A stretch of DNA of 38,160 bases from Candidatus Burkholderia humilis. GTDB lineage: Bacteria; Pseudomonadota; Gammaproteobacteria; Burkholderiales; Burkholderiaceae. Made by a program: the position numbers and the translations under genes. The notes below the pieces were generated by a model. The model saw only the letters and a list, made by a program, of their open reading frames with translations. It ran no database searches and had not been told where the DNA came from. Shown here in pieces: positions 17,360-25,510 of this stretch. The stretch lies in assembly GCA_001184405.1 (NCBI GenBank), contig LFMX01000044.1, positions 1-38,160 on the forward strand, written 5' to 3'. Numbering within the stretch: the first letter of the stretch is position 1; each line of letters begins with the position of its first letter.

Positions 17360-17398
17360 AAAAAACGGAGCTGAAGCGATCGACACGACGGCTTCAGC
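17360..17398 (-). terminator. rho-independent terminator / trp attenuator hairpin
   Basis: On the reverse strand an 8-bp perfect stem (GCTGAAGC at 17391-17398 pairing with GCTTCAGC at 17370-17377, both read on the reverse strand) is followed by TCCG and six T residues (17360-17365). It lies 16 bases after the trpL stop codon and about 200 bases before trpE. Position and shape fit an attenuator. A plain terminator for gph is the alternative. Confidence 0.75.
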
Positions 17399-17420
17399 GC
17401 ACCTCAGGCGAGGTTAGCGC
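17397..17420 (-). promoter_or_regulatory. alternative hairpin overlapping the trp attenuator
   Basis: On the reverse strand GCGC-TA-ACCTC, loop GCCT, GAGGT-GCGC forms a nine-pair stem with a two-base bulge that contains part of the trpL stop codon. Its 3' arm shares two bases with the 5' arm of the terminator stem, so the two structures compete at their edge. This is the geometry expected for a pause or antiterminator element. Inferred from base pairing only. Confidence 0.45.
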
Positions 17421-17488
17421 GACCAGCGACGCCAGGGCCAGGCTCCCCGGTCGATGCTGCTCAGACTCCGTTTTCTGTTGAGAAACAT
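17414..17488 (-). CDS. trpL: trp operon leader peptide with three Trp codons
   Basis: An ATG at 17488 opens a 24-codon frame ending in ...GAWPWRRWSR-stop, with Trp at positions 17, 19 and 22, immediately before an overlapping pair of hairpins and a T-rich terminator. Three Trp codons within six are very unlikely by chance next to trpE. Ribosome stalling on them under tryptophan shortage would let transcription read through into trpEGDC. The ribosome binding site is weak, and an alternative non-ATG start nearer the CGGAG motif is possible. It is too short for ordinary gene finding. Confidence 0.75.
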   Translation of the reverse strand: MFLNRKRSLSSIDRGAWPWRRWSR

Positions 17489-17499
17489 GATGGATGGAT

Positions 17500-18237
17500 T
17501 TATTCAGTCAGTGTGGTGTCCGGCGGCGCCAATGTGGCGGCGATCGCCTGTGCTGCAGTGCGCAGTGTGGAAACTATACCATCGGATTTCGCGGACTGTA
17601 CATCCTTGCCGTGGTGTAGCCGTACGGGACCGTGAGCGTGGCAAGACCGGCGGCTCTACCCGCGAGCGCATCGTTTTCCGAATCGCCGACCGCAACGGTC
17701 TCGCGCGGCGCGACGTCCAGACGCTCGCAGGCGGTGAGCATCGGAAGGGGATCGGGCTTCTTGGCGGGAAGCGAGTCGCCGCCGAGCACGACGCGGAAAT
17801 AATCGGCGATACCGAAGTGCGTCAGCAATTCCACCGCGAAGCGATGCGGCTTGTTCGTCACGCACGCGAGCGTGATGCCGAGTTCGCGCATGGCTTCGAG
17901 CCCTTCCTTCACCTCGGGATAAAGCGTCGAGTGCTTGCCGTTGATCTTCGCGTACTCGCTTTGATAAATGGCGAGCGCGTCCTCGGAACTGCGCGACAGC
18001 TTCGGATGCGGCAGACGCACGGCCAGCACGCTGCGAATCAGATTTTCCGATCCCTTGCCGATATAACCGACGACTTCATCGCGCGAAATCGCGTTCAAGC
18101 CGATGCGCGCGAGCATGCCGTTGAGAGCGGCGGTGAAATCGTCCGCGGTGTCGATCATCGTTCCGTCGAGATCGATGATCGACACCGCGGATCGGGCGAT
18201 TCACAAATGGCGGCGGCGTTTCCGCGATGTCGCTCAT
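17500..18237 (-). pseudogene. gph: phosphoglycolate phosphatase, frameshifted near both ends
   Basis: Gph is a HAD-family phosphatase that recycles 2-phosphoglycolate. The 5' end ([18 protein letters not shown] from the ATG at 18237) is in a different frame from the body, which begins IIDLDGTMIDTADDF (HAD motif I, DxDGT), because of one missing base at about 18186-18195. The body runs through VTNKPHRFAVELLTHFGI and VGDSENDALAGRAAG. A second one-base lesion after VPYGY (about 17620) shifts the frame to an early stop at 17574, while the true ending (GKDVQSAKSDGIVSTLRT...) reads on in the other frame to TAA at 17500-17502. A GTG at 18185 could start a shortened protein, but the C-terminus would still be wrong. 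It overlaps the rpe stop by four bases. Confidence 0.85.
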
Positions 18238-18923
18238 GCCTGCACTCCCGATTTCGCCAATTCCGCGCACATCTCGTCGATGACTTGCTTGTAGTCGTGC
18301 TTGCCGAAAATGGCCGAGCCTGCGACGAAGGTATCCGCGCCGGCCGCCGCGATTTCCGCGATGTTGTCGACCTTCACGCCGCCATCGACTTCGAGATGAA
18401 TATACCGGCCCGTGCGTTCACGATACGCGTCGAGTTTTGCGCGCACCTCGCGCAGCTTGTTCAGCGCTTCGGGAATGAACGACTGTCCGCCAAAACCCGG
18501 ATTCACCGACATGATCAGCACGAGATCGAGCTTGTCCATCACGTGATCGAGATAGTTGAGCGGCGTCGCCGGATTGAAGACGAGGCCGGCCTTGCAGCCG
18601 TGATCGCGGATCAGCGACAGCGTCCGGTCGATATGAACCGAACCTTCCGGATGAAAACTGATCACATTGGCGCCGGCTTTCGCGAAATCGGGCACGATGC
18701 GATCGACCGGCTCGACCATCAGATGCGCGTCGATGGGCACGTCCACATGCGGGCGAATGGCTTCGCAGACCATCGGGCCGATCGTCAGGTTCGGCACGAA
18801 ATGGTTATCCATCACGTCGAAGTGAATCCAGTCGGCGCCGGCTGCGATGACGTTGCAGACTTCCTCGCCGAGGCGTGAAAAATCGGCGGACAGAATGCTG
18901 GGAGCGATGTGAAATTGCGCCAT
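18234..18923 (-). CDS. rpe: ribulose-phosphate 3-epimerase
   Basis: Rpe interconverts ribulose 5-phosphate and xylulose 5-phosphate. The 229-residue TIM-barrel protein shows [32 protein letters not shown] (metal ligands His34 and Asp36), DAHLMV (His67), [12 protein letters not shown] and LEVDGGV (the catalytic Asp). All are intact. Gph follows with a four-base overlap, and the trp genes lie beyond. The upstream region (18924-19162) is shared with divergent apaG. Confidence 0.96.
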   Translation of the reverse strand: MAQFHIAPSILSADFSRLGEEVCNVIAAGADWIHFDVMDNHFVPNLTIGPMVCEAIRPHVDVPIDAHLMVEPVDRIVPDFAKAGANVISFHPEGSVHIDRTLSLIRDHGCKAGLVFNPATPLNYLDHVMDKLDLVLIMSVNPGFGGQSFIPEALNKLREVRAKLDAYRERTGRYIHLEVDGGVKVDNIAEIAAAGADTFVAGSAIFGKHDYKQVIDEMCAELAKSGVQA

Positions 18924-19000
18924 GAACGTATGCGGGTTGCGGCCGCGAAACGGCCTTTGATCGGGATAAGAGATTTTAACCCGCGGTTTTTACGGGCGTG

Positions 19001-19021
19001 ATTCGTCCGGACGGCATAGGC
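19001..19021 (+). repeat. dispersed intergenic motif, copy 1 (divergent rpe/apaG region)
   Basis: ATTCGTCCGGACGGCATAGG is closely related to motifs at 23584-23606 and 34823-34845, all outside genes. The shared pattern is ATTCG-N-CCG-NA/C-GGCATAGGC with a palindromic first half. Function unknown. Confidence 0.55.
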
Positions 19022-19162
19022 TTTTTGGCATGTGTCGCGCTGATGCGGCGCTCGACGGGCATTCGTGTTGCGGGTAAGGGCGGCACAAGCAGAATGCGGG
19101 ACCAGTTAAGGCGTGTCCGTGCGCGCGTTTGAGGCGCTGCGGCGATTCGAATCGAGACAGAA

Positions 19163-19642
19163 ATGAGCCAGTACGAATTCAGCGTGTCGGTGCAAACGCG
19201 CTATTTGCCGGATCAGTCCGATCCGGACAGTCATCAGTTCGCTTTCGCTTACACGCTGACCATCCGGAACACCGGGCAAATCGCGGCGCAACTGATTTCG
19301 CGGCACTGGATCATCACGGACAGCGACGCTCACGTGCAGGAAGTGAAGGGGCTCGGCGTGGTGGGGCATCAGCCGCTCATTCCGCCCGGCGAGCAGTTCG
19401 AATACACGAGCTGGGCCGTCATTGCGACGCCCGTCGGCACTATGCGCGGCGAGTATTTTTGCGTGGCGGAAGACGGCGAGCGCTTCGAGGCGCCGATCGC
19501 GGAATTCGCGCTGCATATGGCATATGCAGCGCACGCTTCATTGAAATGGACTAGCGGCGTTTTGCCGCGTCGTTCGTTGGCTTCGTCTGGTTCGCGCGGT
19601 TCTGATGCTTTTTCTTTCCCGACGATGTCCACACGACGATGA
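19163..19642 (+). CDS. apaG: ApaG protein with a frameshifted, extended C-terminus
   Basis: ApaG is a small FN3-like protein of about 124 residues. The first 119 codons read as a normal ApaG: YEFSVSVQTRYLPDQSDPDS, FAYTLTIRNTGQIAAQLISR, HWIITDSDAHVQEVKGLGVV, GHQPLIPPGEQFEYTSW, then MRGEYFCVAEDGERFEAPIA and EFALHM. A perfect tandem 7-bp duplication (GCATATG, 19513-19526) then shifts the frame. Without it the protein would end HMQRTLH-stop at 19542-19544. With it the frame runs 33 codons further, into the coding region of the convergent small gene. The fold probably still forms, so it may be functional. Confidence 0.87.
   Translation: MSQYEFSVSVQTRYLPDQSDPDSHQFAFAYTLTIRNTGQIAAQLISRHWIITDSDAHVQEVKGLGVVGHQPLIPPGEQFEYTSWAVIATPVGTMRGEYFCVAEDGERFEAPIAEFALHMAYAAHASLKWTSGVLPRRSLASSGSRGSDAFSFPTMSTRR
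19513..19526 (+). repeat. 7-bp perfect tandem duplication causing the apaG frameshift
   Basis: GCATATG is repeated back to back (19513-19519, 19520-19526). Deleting one copy restores the usual ApaG ending and stop codon. Confidence 0.85.
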
Positions 19643-19709
19643 AAATCAGCAGGCCGAGCGCCACGAGCGCAAAAACCAGCATTGGATATTCGTCGAACAG
19701 ATCAGACAT
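19551..19709 (-). CDS. small single-span membrane protein
   Basis: This 52-residue protein begins MSDLFDEYPM. It has one hydrophobic segment (LVFALVALGLLIFIVVW, about 11-27) followed by a strongly basic, hydrophilic tail (SGKKKHQNRANQTK). It probably sits in the inner membrane with the tail in the cytoplasm. A much longer frame exists upstream, but it crosses the mltA start and has no membrane logic, so the ATG at 19709 is chosen. No function is known to me. Its 3' end is overlapped by the extended apaG frame. Confidence 0.6.
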   Translation of the reverse strand: MSDLFDEYPMLVFALVALGLLIFIVVWTSSGKKKHQNRANQTKPTNDAAKRR

Positions 19710-19737
19710 GGCGGTTCCCATCAAGAACGAGCATTGT

Positions 19738-20865
19738 ATGCGTTTCGCGCAGCCAGCCGCACGGGTAGCGGCCTGGGCCGCATCGATTGCCACCGCCGTC
19801 CTGCTCGCCTCGTGCGGCGGCGGAAAATACGTCAAACCGGGCGCGACCACGAGCGCGCCGATCGTGACGGGACAGCGGGCGGCATCGCGCCTGACCGCCG
19901 TGAGCTGGCAGCAAGTGCCCGGCTGGAGCGACGATTCGCTGATCGGCGCAACGGCGGCGCTGCGGCAGAATTGCAGCCGGCTCGCGCGTCAGGCCGCGTG
20001 GCAGAAGGCGTGCGCGGCGGCGCAGCGTCTGGACGATCTCGATATGTCGGCGGCGCGCAGCTTCTTCGAAAGCTACTTCACGCCCTTTCAGCTAGCCAAT
20101 ACGGACGGCACGCTCGACGGTCTCGTGACAGGTTATTACGAGCCGCTGCTGCACGGTTCACGTACGCGGCATGGTCAATATCAGTACGCGCTGTATCGAT
20201 GGCCGTATCGCTACAAAACGGGCACCACGCTGCCGACGCGCGCGCAGCTCGAACGTTCGGGCGCGCTGACGGGCAACGAACTCGTCTGGGTCGACGATCC
20301 GATCGAAGTGTTCTTCCTGCAGGTGCAGGGCTCCGGCCGCGTAATCATGGAAGACGGCAGCGTGATGCGCGTCGGCTTCGGCGGGACCAACAATCAGCCG
20401 TATCGGTCGATTGGCAAGGAACTGCTCGATCGCGGCGAACTCACGCCGTCGCAGGCCACTATGCAGGGCATCAAGGCATGGGCGAAGGCGAACCCCGCGC
20501 GCGTCGATGCGCTGCTCGACGTGAATCCGCGCTTCGTGTTTTTCCGCGAGATGCCGTCGAACGATCCGATGTCCGCCAGTCTCGGCGATGGCCCCGTCGG
20601 CGGGCTGGGCGTGCCGCTGACGCCTGAACGCTCGATCGCTGTCGATCCGTCCGCCATTCCGCTCGGCACGCCGGTCTTCCTGCAAACCACGCGGCCGCTC
20701 AGCAATCAGCCGATGAACCGCCTCGTCTTCGCGCAGGACACCGGTTCGGCGATCAAGGGCGGCGTGCGCGCCGACTATTTCTGGGGTCTCGGCGACGACG
20801 CCGGCGATCTCGCTGGACGCATGAAGCAGGGCGGCCGGATGTGGCTGCTGATGCCGAATTCGTAA
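19738..20865 (+). CDS. mltA: membrane-bound lytic murein transglycosylase A
   Basis: MltA cleaves peptidoglycan glycan strands from the outer membrane. The 375-residue protein starts with a signal peptide and lipobox VLLASC (lipid-anchored Cys26). The MltA barrel follows (SFFESYFTPFQLAN, GLVTGYYEPLLHGS, VQGSGRVIMEDGSVMRVGF), then the C-terminal 3D domain FAQDTGSAIKGGVRADYFWG, whose Asp residues are catalytic. The annotated-longest frame starts earlier at 19639, but the ATG at 19738 gives a proper lipoprotein signal. The frame is intact. Its 3' end faces paaK with only 26 bases between stops. Confidence 0.94.
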   Translation: MRFAQPAARVAAWAASIATAVLLASCGGGKYVKPGATTSAPIVTGQRAASRLTAVSWQQVPGWSDDSLIGATAALRQNCSRLARQAAWQKACAAAQRLDDLDMSAARSFFESYFTPFQLANTDGTLDGLVTGYYEPLLHGSRTRHGQYQYALYRWPYRYKTGTTLPTRAQLERSGALTGNELVWVDDPIEVFFLQVQGSGRVIMEDGSVMRVGFGGTNNQPYRSIGKELLDRGELTPSQATMQGIKAWAKANPARVDALLDVNPRFVFFREMPSNDPMSASLGDGPVGGLGVPLTPERSIAVDPSAIPLGTPVFLQTTRPLSNQPMNRLVFAQDTGSAIKGGVRADYFWGLGDDAGDLAGRMKQGGRMWLLMPNS

Positions 20866-20891
20866 GCGTTTTTAACGAGGTGCGGCGTCTG

Positions 20892-22186
20892 TCATTTTCG
20901 CTTGTCGACGACGCGCCGCGCCTTACCCACCGAACGCTCGATTCCATTCACCGCCAGCACGTTGACCGCAGCGCTCACGCCAATCAGCGCTTTGATTGTC
21001 ATACGTGAGCGCTTCCTTCGCACTGTCCAGCGATGCCGTAGCCGCCGCCGACTCCGGGCACGGCTCCACATTCAGCGTCAGCACATCCAGCGGTCCTTCC
21101 TTCGTCAACACGATCTGATAGTGCGGCGCGAGCACCGGACGCTTGAGTAACAGTTCTTCGATCTGCGTCGGGAACACGTTCACGCCGCGCACGATCATCA
21201 TGTCGTCCGAGCGGCCGGTGATCTTTTCCATGCGCCGCATCGTGCACGCCGTGCCAGGTAACAAGCGCGTCAGATTACGCGTGCGATAACGAATGATCGG
21301 CAGCGCTTCCTTGGTCAGCGACGTGAACACGAGTTCGCCGAACTCGCCGTCCGGCAGCACTTCGCCCGTGTTTGGATCAATGATCTCGGGAGTGGTCTTC
21401 CCAGATTGTCGGGCCGTCCTTCGTTTCCGCACACTCCGACGCCACGCCCGGGCCGATCGCCTCCGACAGACCGTAAATGTCGACGGCATCGATTCCCATG
21501 CGTTCTTCGATCGCGCGACGCATGTCGTTCGTCCACGGCTCCGCGCCGAAGATGCCGATGCGCAGCGAGCAACTCGCCGGATCGACGCCTTGCCGCTCGA
21601 GTTCATCCGCGATAGACAGCATGTAGCTCGGCGTCACCATGATGATGTCCGGGCGGAAGTCCTGAATGAGCTGCACCTGCTTTTCGGTCTGACCGCCGCC
21701 GAAAGGAATCACCGTGAGTCCCGCGCGCTCCGCGCCGTAATGTGCGCCCAGACCGCCGGTGAAGAGACCGTAACCGTAACTCACGTGCATCTTGTCGCCG
21801 CGCCGTGCGCCGGCCGCGCGAATCGAGCGCGCGACGAGATTCGCCCATGTGTCGATGTCCCGCGCCGTGTAACCGACGACGGTCGGCTTGCCCGTCGTGC
21901 TTGACGACGCATGAATGCGCGAAACGCGATCCTGCGGCACGGCGAACATGCCGAACGAATAGTTGTCGCGCAGATCCTTTTTCGTCGTGAACGGAAAACG
22001 CGCGAGATCCGCGAGCGACTGAATGTCGTTCGGATGCTCGCCGGCTTCATCGAACTTGCGGCGATACATCGGCGAGTTCTCATAGGCGTGCGTGAGCGTC
22101 CATTTGAGGCGCTCGAGTTGCAGCGCGACGAGTTCATCGCGAATCATCGCCTTCTCGATCGGATCGAGCGGCAGCGGGGTAGTCAT
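20892..22186 (-). pseudogene. paaK: phenylacetate-CoA ligase, two frameshifts
   Basis: PaaK activates phenylacetate with CoA. From the ATG at 22186 (AAGGAG upstream) the N-terminal two thirds read normally: MYRRKFDEAGEHPNDIQSL, the ATP loop HASSSTTGKPTVVGYT, VSYGYGLFTGGLGAHYGAER and DIYGLSEAIGPGVASE. The frame shifts at about 21390 (after TIWEDH) to PEIIDPNTGEVLPDGEFGEL, LPIIRYRTRNLTRL and MEKITGRSDDMMIVRGVNVF. It shifts again at about 21000, where the conserved end KALIGVSAAVNVLAVNGIER runs in a third frame to TGA (20892-20894). Not translatable as one protein. Confidence 0.9.
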
Positions 22187-22263
22187 CGTTGTCTCCTTCA
22201 TACTCGCGGTCTAAGGTGCCGTTCGTTACGTTCGCGTGATGTTCTCGTGACGCCGATCGACCT

Positions 22264-22689
22264 TCAAACGGGAATCACGTTGTCCTTGATCTGCGCCGAC
22301 TTACCGCGAAACATCGCGACAGTCTCGCCTTCGCGGTTGGTCACGCGGATATCGTAGATACTGGTACGATCGCTCAAAGTCTGCTCGATTGCTTCCGCCG
22401 TCAGCCGGTCGCCGCGCTGCACGGGACGCAGAAATTCGATCGAACAGCCTGCCGCGACCGTGCTGATGTTGTGCGAGTTGCGCGCAAAGGCGAACGCCGA
22501 GTCGGCGAGCGTGAACATCAATCCACCGTGACAGATCGCGTGGCCGTTGAGAAAACCCGGGCGCACGTCCATGTGCAGCCGCGCATAACCGGGGCGCACT
22601 TCCCCAATTTCGATGCCGAGTGCACGCGAGCACGCATCCGCTTCATACATGGTTTTCGCGGTGGCTTCGGCGAGTTGTTGTGGCGTCAC
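22264..22689 (-). CDS. paaI: phenylacetate-pathway hotdog thioesterase
   Basis: PaaI releases dead-end CoA thioesters during phenylacetate breakdown. The GTG at 22689 with AGGAG six bases upstream gives a 141-residue protein; a longer ATG frame from 22737 overlaps paaG. The family motif GHAICHGGLMFTLADSAFAF holds the catalytic-type Asp in 'LADSAFA', and ALGIEIGEVRPGYARLHM and IEFLRPVQRGDRL match PaaI. It is the only gene of the paa block here without a visible lesion, but its pathway partners are broken. Confidence 0.87.
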   Translation of the reverse strand: MTPQQLAEATAKTMYEADACSRALGIEIGEVRPGYARLHMDVRPGFLNGHAICHGGLMFTLADSAFAFARNSHNISTVAAGCSIEFLRPVQRGDRLTAEAIEQTLSDRTSIYDIRVTNREGETVAMFRGKSAQIKDNVIPV

Positions 22690-22723
22690 GAAACGCTCCT
22701 GTCCGGTTGGATGATCACGATTC

Positions 22724-23513
22724 TCACAGTCCTTCAAAGCGTGGTGCGCGCTTCTCCTTGAACGCCGCGATGCCTTCGATGTAGTCCGGTGAACGGCCGA
22801 GTTCGCGCTGCAGGTCGCGTTCGAGATCGAGTTGCTGATCGAACGAGTTGTTGGCGCTGGCGCAAATCGCGCGCTTGATCGCGGCGACCGCGCGTGCCGG
22901 CTGCTGCGCGACTTGCGCGGCGAGTTGCGTTGACGCTTGCTGAAGTTCTGCGTCTTCGACGACGCGCCAGACCATGCCCCATGTCTCCGCTTTTTCGGCG
23001 CTCAGTTTCTCTCCGGTCAAGGCCAGCCCTAGCGCGCGCTTCACCGACGCGTCGCGGCAAAAGCCATGTTTCGCCCGAATCCGGCACCAGCCCGATCTTT
23101 ACGAACGCCTGGATGAAACTCGCCGATCGTGCCGCGATGACGAGATCGCACGCCATCGCCAGATTCGCGCCCGCGCCGGCCGCTGTGCCGTTGACTGCGG
23201 CGATAACCGGCAACGGCATGTCCTGCAGCCGGCGCACGAGCGGATTGAAGTACGTTTCGATCAACTCGCCGAGATCGGACGAAGAGCCGGGCGTGAAATC
23301 GAGATCGGCCAAATCCTGACCGGCGCAAAATCCTCGGCCCGCGCCGGTGATGACGAGCGCACGCGCGGCGCTCGCCTCGATCTCGTTCAACGCCTCGCTC
23401 ATGTCGCGATGCATCTCGCGCGTAAAACTGTTGAGCTTGTCGGGGCGATTGAGCGTCAGCGTTGCGACGCGCGTTTCGCCATCGATATGAAACAGAACGG
23501 ACTTCTCTGACAT
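22724..23513 (-). pseudogene. paaG: enoyl-CoA hydratase/isomerase PaaG-like, frameshifted
   Basis: This crotonase-family protein acts in phenylacetate ring-product isomerisation. From MSEKSVLFHI (ATG 23513, GAGAGGAA upstream) the fold reads VATLTLNRPDKLNSFTREMH, ALVITGAGRGFCAGQDLAD (oxyanion hole), PVIAAVNGTAAGAGANLAMA and IQAFVKIGLVPDSGETWLL. At about 23050 a one-base lesion moves the rest (KRALGLALTGEKLSAEKAET ... IEGIAAFKEKRAPRFEGL) into another frame ending at 22724. Inactive unless the frame is corrected. Confidence 0.9.
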
Positions 23514-23583
23514 TTCCTCTCCTTCGTCACCGATGCGCGGACCTTCTGCACACGTCGATACTAGCGGCGCCGCTAGGCGCTTT

Positions 23584-23606
23584 CCATTCGGCCGAATGGC
23601 ATAGGC
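23584..23606 (+). repeat. dispersed intergenic motif, copy 2 (paaN-paaG gap)
   Basis: The 23-bp stretch beginning CCATTCGGCCGAATGGCATA differs from the copy at 34823-34845 at a single base. ATTCGGCCGAAT is a perfect palindrome. A diverged inverted copy lies at 23640-23657. Confidence 0.65.
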
Positions 23607-23639
23607 CGAATGCACGCCGCCCAGCGGATGTCGCTTTTT

Positions 23640-23657
23640 CCTAGGCCGTTTGGCCGA
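23640..23657 (-). repeat. diverged inverted copy of the same motif
   Basis: CCTAGGCCGTTTGGCCGA is, reverse-complemented, 15 of 18 identical to the core of the 23584-23606 copy. It starts directly after the paaN terminal codon, so the pair could fold into a large hairpin with a 33-base loop. Confidence 0.5.
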
Positions 23658-25334
23658 CTACCGCCGGCGCGGCCTTCGGTGCAACATGAATCCGGCTTTG
23701 AACGACGCGGAAGCGATTCGCGACAAAGGCGGCACGGACAGCGCGGCGTTGGCCGCCGGATTCGCGCCGGTGCCGTGGAAATCCGAAAACGCCGCCGTCT
23801 GGTTTACGAACACGCCACCCGTGAGGTTGATCGACAGCGCGACGCCGCCGCGAATCGCGGTTTCGTGGGCGGCGTCGATCACTGTATCGTCCGTGCTGTA
23901 AACAGAGAAGGAGAGTGCACCGTGTTTTTCTGCGATGGAGCCGGCGAGATCGAGCGATTGCGCGGTCGAATCGGTCGCGATCACGAACGAGATCGGGCCC
24001 AACTATTCCTTGGTGAACGCCGCTTCGTCCGTGCGTGCGTCGAGCTTGAGCACGCGCGCCTCGGCAAAAACGGGATGAGTCAGCGTTTGGCTATCGAACA
24101 GAACGTTGCCCAATTTGCGCGGCTCGGTTACGCGCTGCGCGATGCCATCGTTCTGAACGGCGCCCGTCAACTCGACCGCGCGCGCCGGATCGAACATGAG
24201 TTTTTGAACGGCATCCGCGATCGCCTTTGCAACGTCGTCGAAACTCAAATGGCCATCGGGTGTTTGGATGCCTTCGCGCGGCACGTAGATGTTCTGCGGC
24301 GCGGTGCACATCTGCCTGGAATAGAGCGCGAGCGAGAACGCAATATTGCGCGCGGTGCTCTTCAAATCGTCGACAGAGTCGATGACGATCTGATTTACGC
24401 CCTCCTTTTCCGTATAAACCTGCGCCTGGTGCGCGTTGCGCTCGAGCCAGCTGCCGTTTTGTGTGCTGCCGGTGAAATCGATCAGCTTGATTTCGGGGCG
24501 CACGGCGAGATTCTGAACGATCGCGCCGTCGTTTGGCTCGGTTGCGAGCAGCGTGACGACGTTCGGATCGAAACCGGCCTCGCGAAGCACGTCACGCGCG
24601 ATGCGCACGGTAATGGCGAGCGGCAGGATCGCGCCGGGATGCGGCTTCACGATCACGACATTGCCTGTCGCGAGATCAGCGAACATGCCGGGATAACCGT
24701 TCCACGTCGGAAACGTGCAGCAACCGAGGACGAGACCAGCTCCGCGCGGGACGATCGTGAAGCGCTTGTTCATCGCGCGCGGCGGATTTTTACCCTGCGG
24801 CTTTTCCCAATGTGCCTCCTGTGGAATGCGGCGCAGTTGATCCCACGCGTACACAACAGCCTCGAGCGCGCGATCTTGCGCATGCGGACCACCGGCCTGA
24901 AACGCCATCATGAACGCCTGACCGGTCGTGTGCATCACGCTGAAACCGATTTCGAAACTCGCCCGGTTCAGGCGCGACAAAATTTCGAGACTCACGCCGA
25001 CCCACGCTTTCGGACCGGCGGCGCGCCAGTCAGTCTGCGCCTTGGCTGCGGCTTGAATCAGCGTGTCCGGATCGGACTTCGGATAACGGATGTCGAGCGC
25101 AACACCGAATGGCGAACGTTCGTTCCCGACCGTTTCGCCGGTCGATGGTTGATCGATCTCGAACGTCTTGCCGAGGTGCGCCTTGAACGCGGCTTCCCCA
25201 TCGGCGCTGGCTGTTTCCCCGTACACTTTGGGGCTCGGCATTTCGGCAAACGGGCTCCAGTAGCCGCGCGTTTCGATGGCGACGAGCCCCTGACCGAGCG
25301 TTGCTTCGTGCTTCGTGAATAGCGGATGTGTCAT
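23658..25334 (-). pseudogene. paaN: PaaN-type aldehyde dehydrogenase (phenylacetate degradation), nonsense mutation
   Basis: The 558-codon gene (ATG 25334, MTHPLFTKHEATLGQGL) encodes an aldehyde-dehydrogenase-fold protein of phenylacetate catabolism. Blocks seen include FTIVPRGAGLVLGCCTFPTW, GNVVIVKPHPGAILPLAI, IDFTGSTQNGSWLER and LYSRQMCTAPQNIYVPREG, the last with the catalytic-type Cys. An in-frame TAG at 24003-24005 replaces the Trp of the expected EWFGPISFVIATD motif; the same frame continues with GPISFVIATDSTAQSLDLAG and VALSINLTGGVFVNQT to a stop at 23658. The distal tail is also unusual. Its 5' flank ends about 35 bases before a low-complexity junction. Confidence 0.88.
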
Positions 25335-25368
25335 GGTCGCGAGAAGAGAACGTAAGATGGCGTCGAGT

Positions 25369-25510
25369 CGATTAATTAACCGACCAACCGACCAACCGGC
25401 CGGCCGGTCGGCCGGTCGGTTGGTCGGTGGTGGTGGTGGTGGTGGTGGTGGCCCCCCCCACACCCCCCCCACCCCCCCCCCCCGCCCCCTCACATTTCTA
25501 CAAGAGACAG
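25369..25510. other. low-complexity junction resembling degraded sequencing adapter
   Basis: It begins ATTAATTAACCGACC and runs through a palindromic CCGACC/GGTCGG array, a (GGT)n run and long C runs. Positions 25492-25510 end in ACAAGAGACAG and match 15 of 19 bases of the Tn5 mosaic end used in transposase-based libraries (AGATGTGTATAAGAGACAG). The 14 bases before match 7 of 14 of a standard adapter stem, with nearly all mismatches being C. This does not look like bacterial sequence. Confidence 0.55.

Noticed and set aside
23610..25322. 570-codon forward open frame opposite paaN
   Set aside because: Antisense shadow of paaN; Arg-rich composition and no recognisable motif.
25379..25440. CCGACC/GGTCGG palindromic array as a candidate origin, terminator or recombination site
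   Set aside because: It grades directly into GGT and C homopolymer runs and adapter-like sequence, so artefact is more likely than biology.
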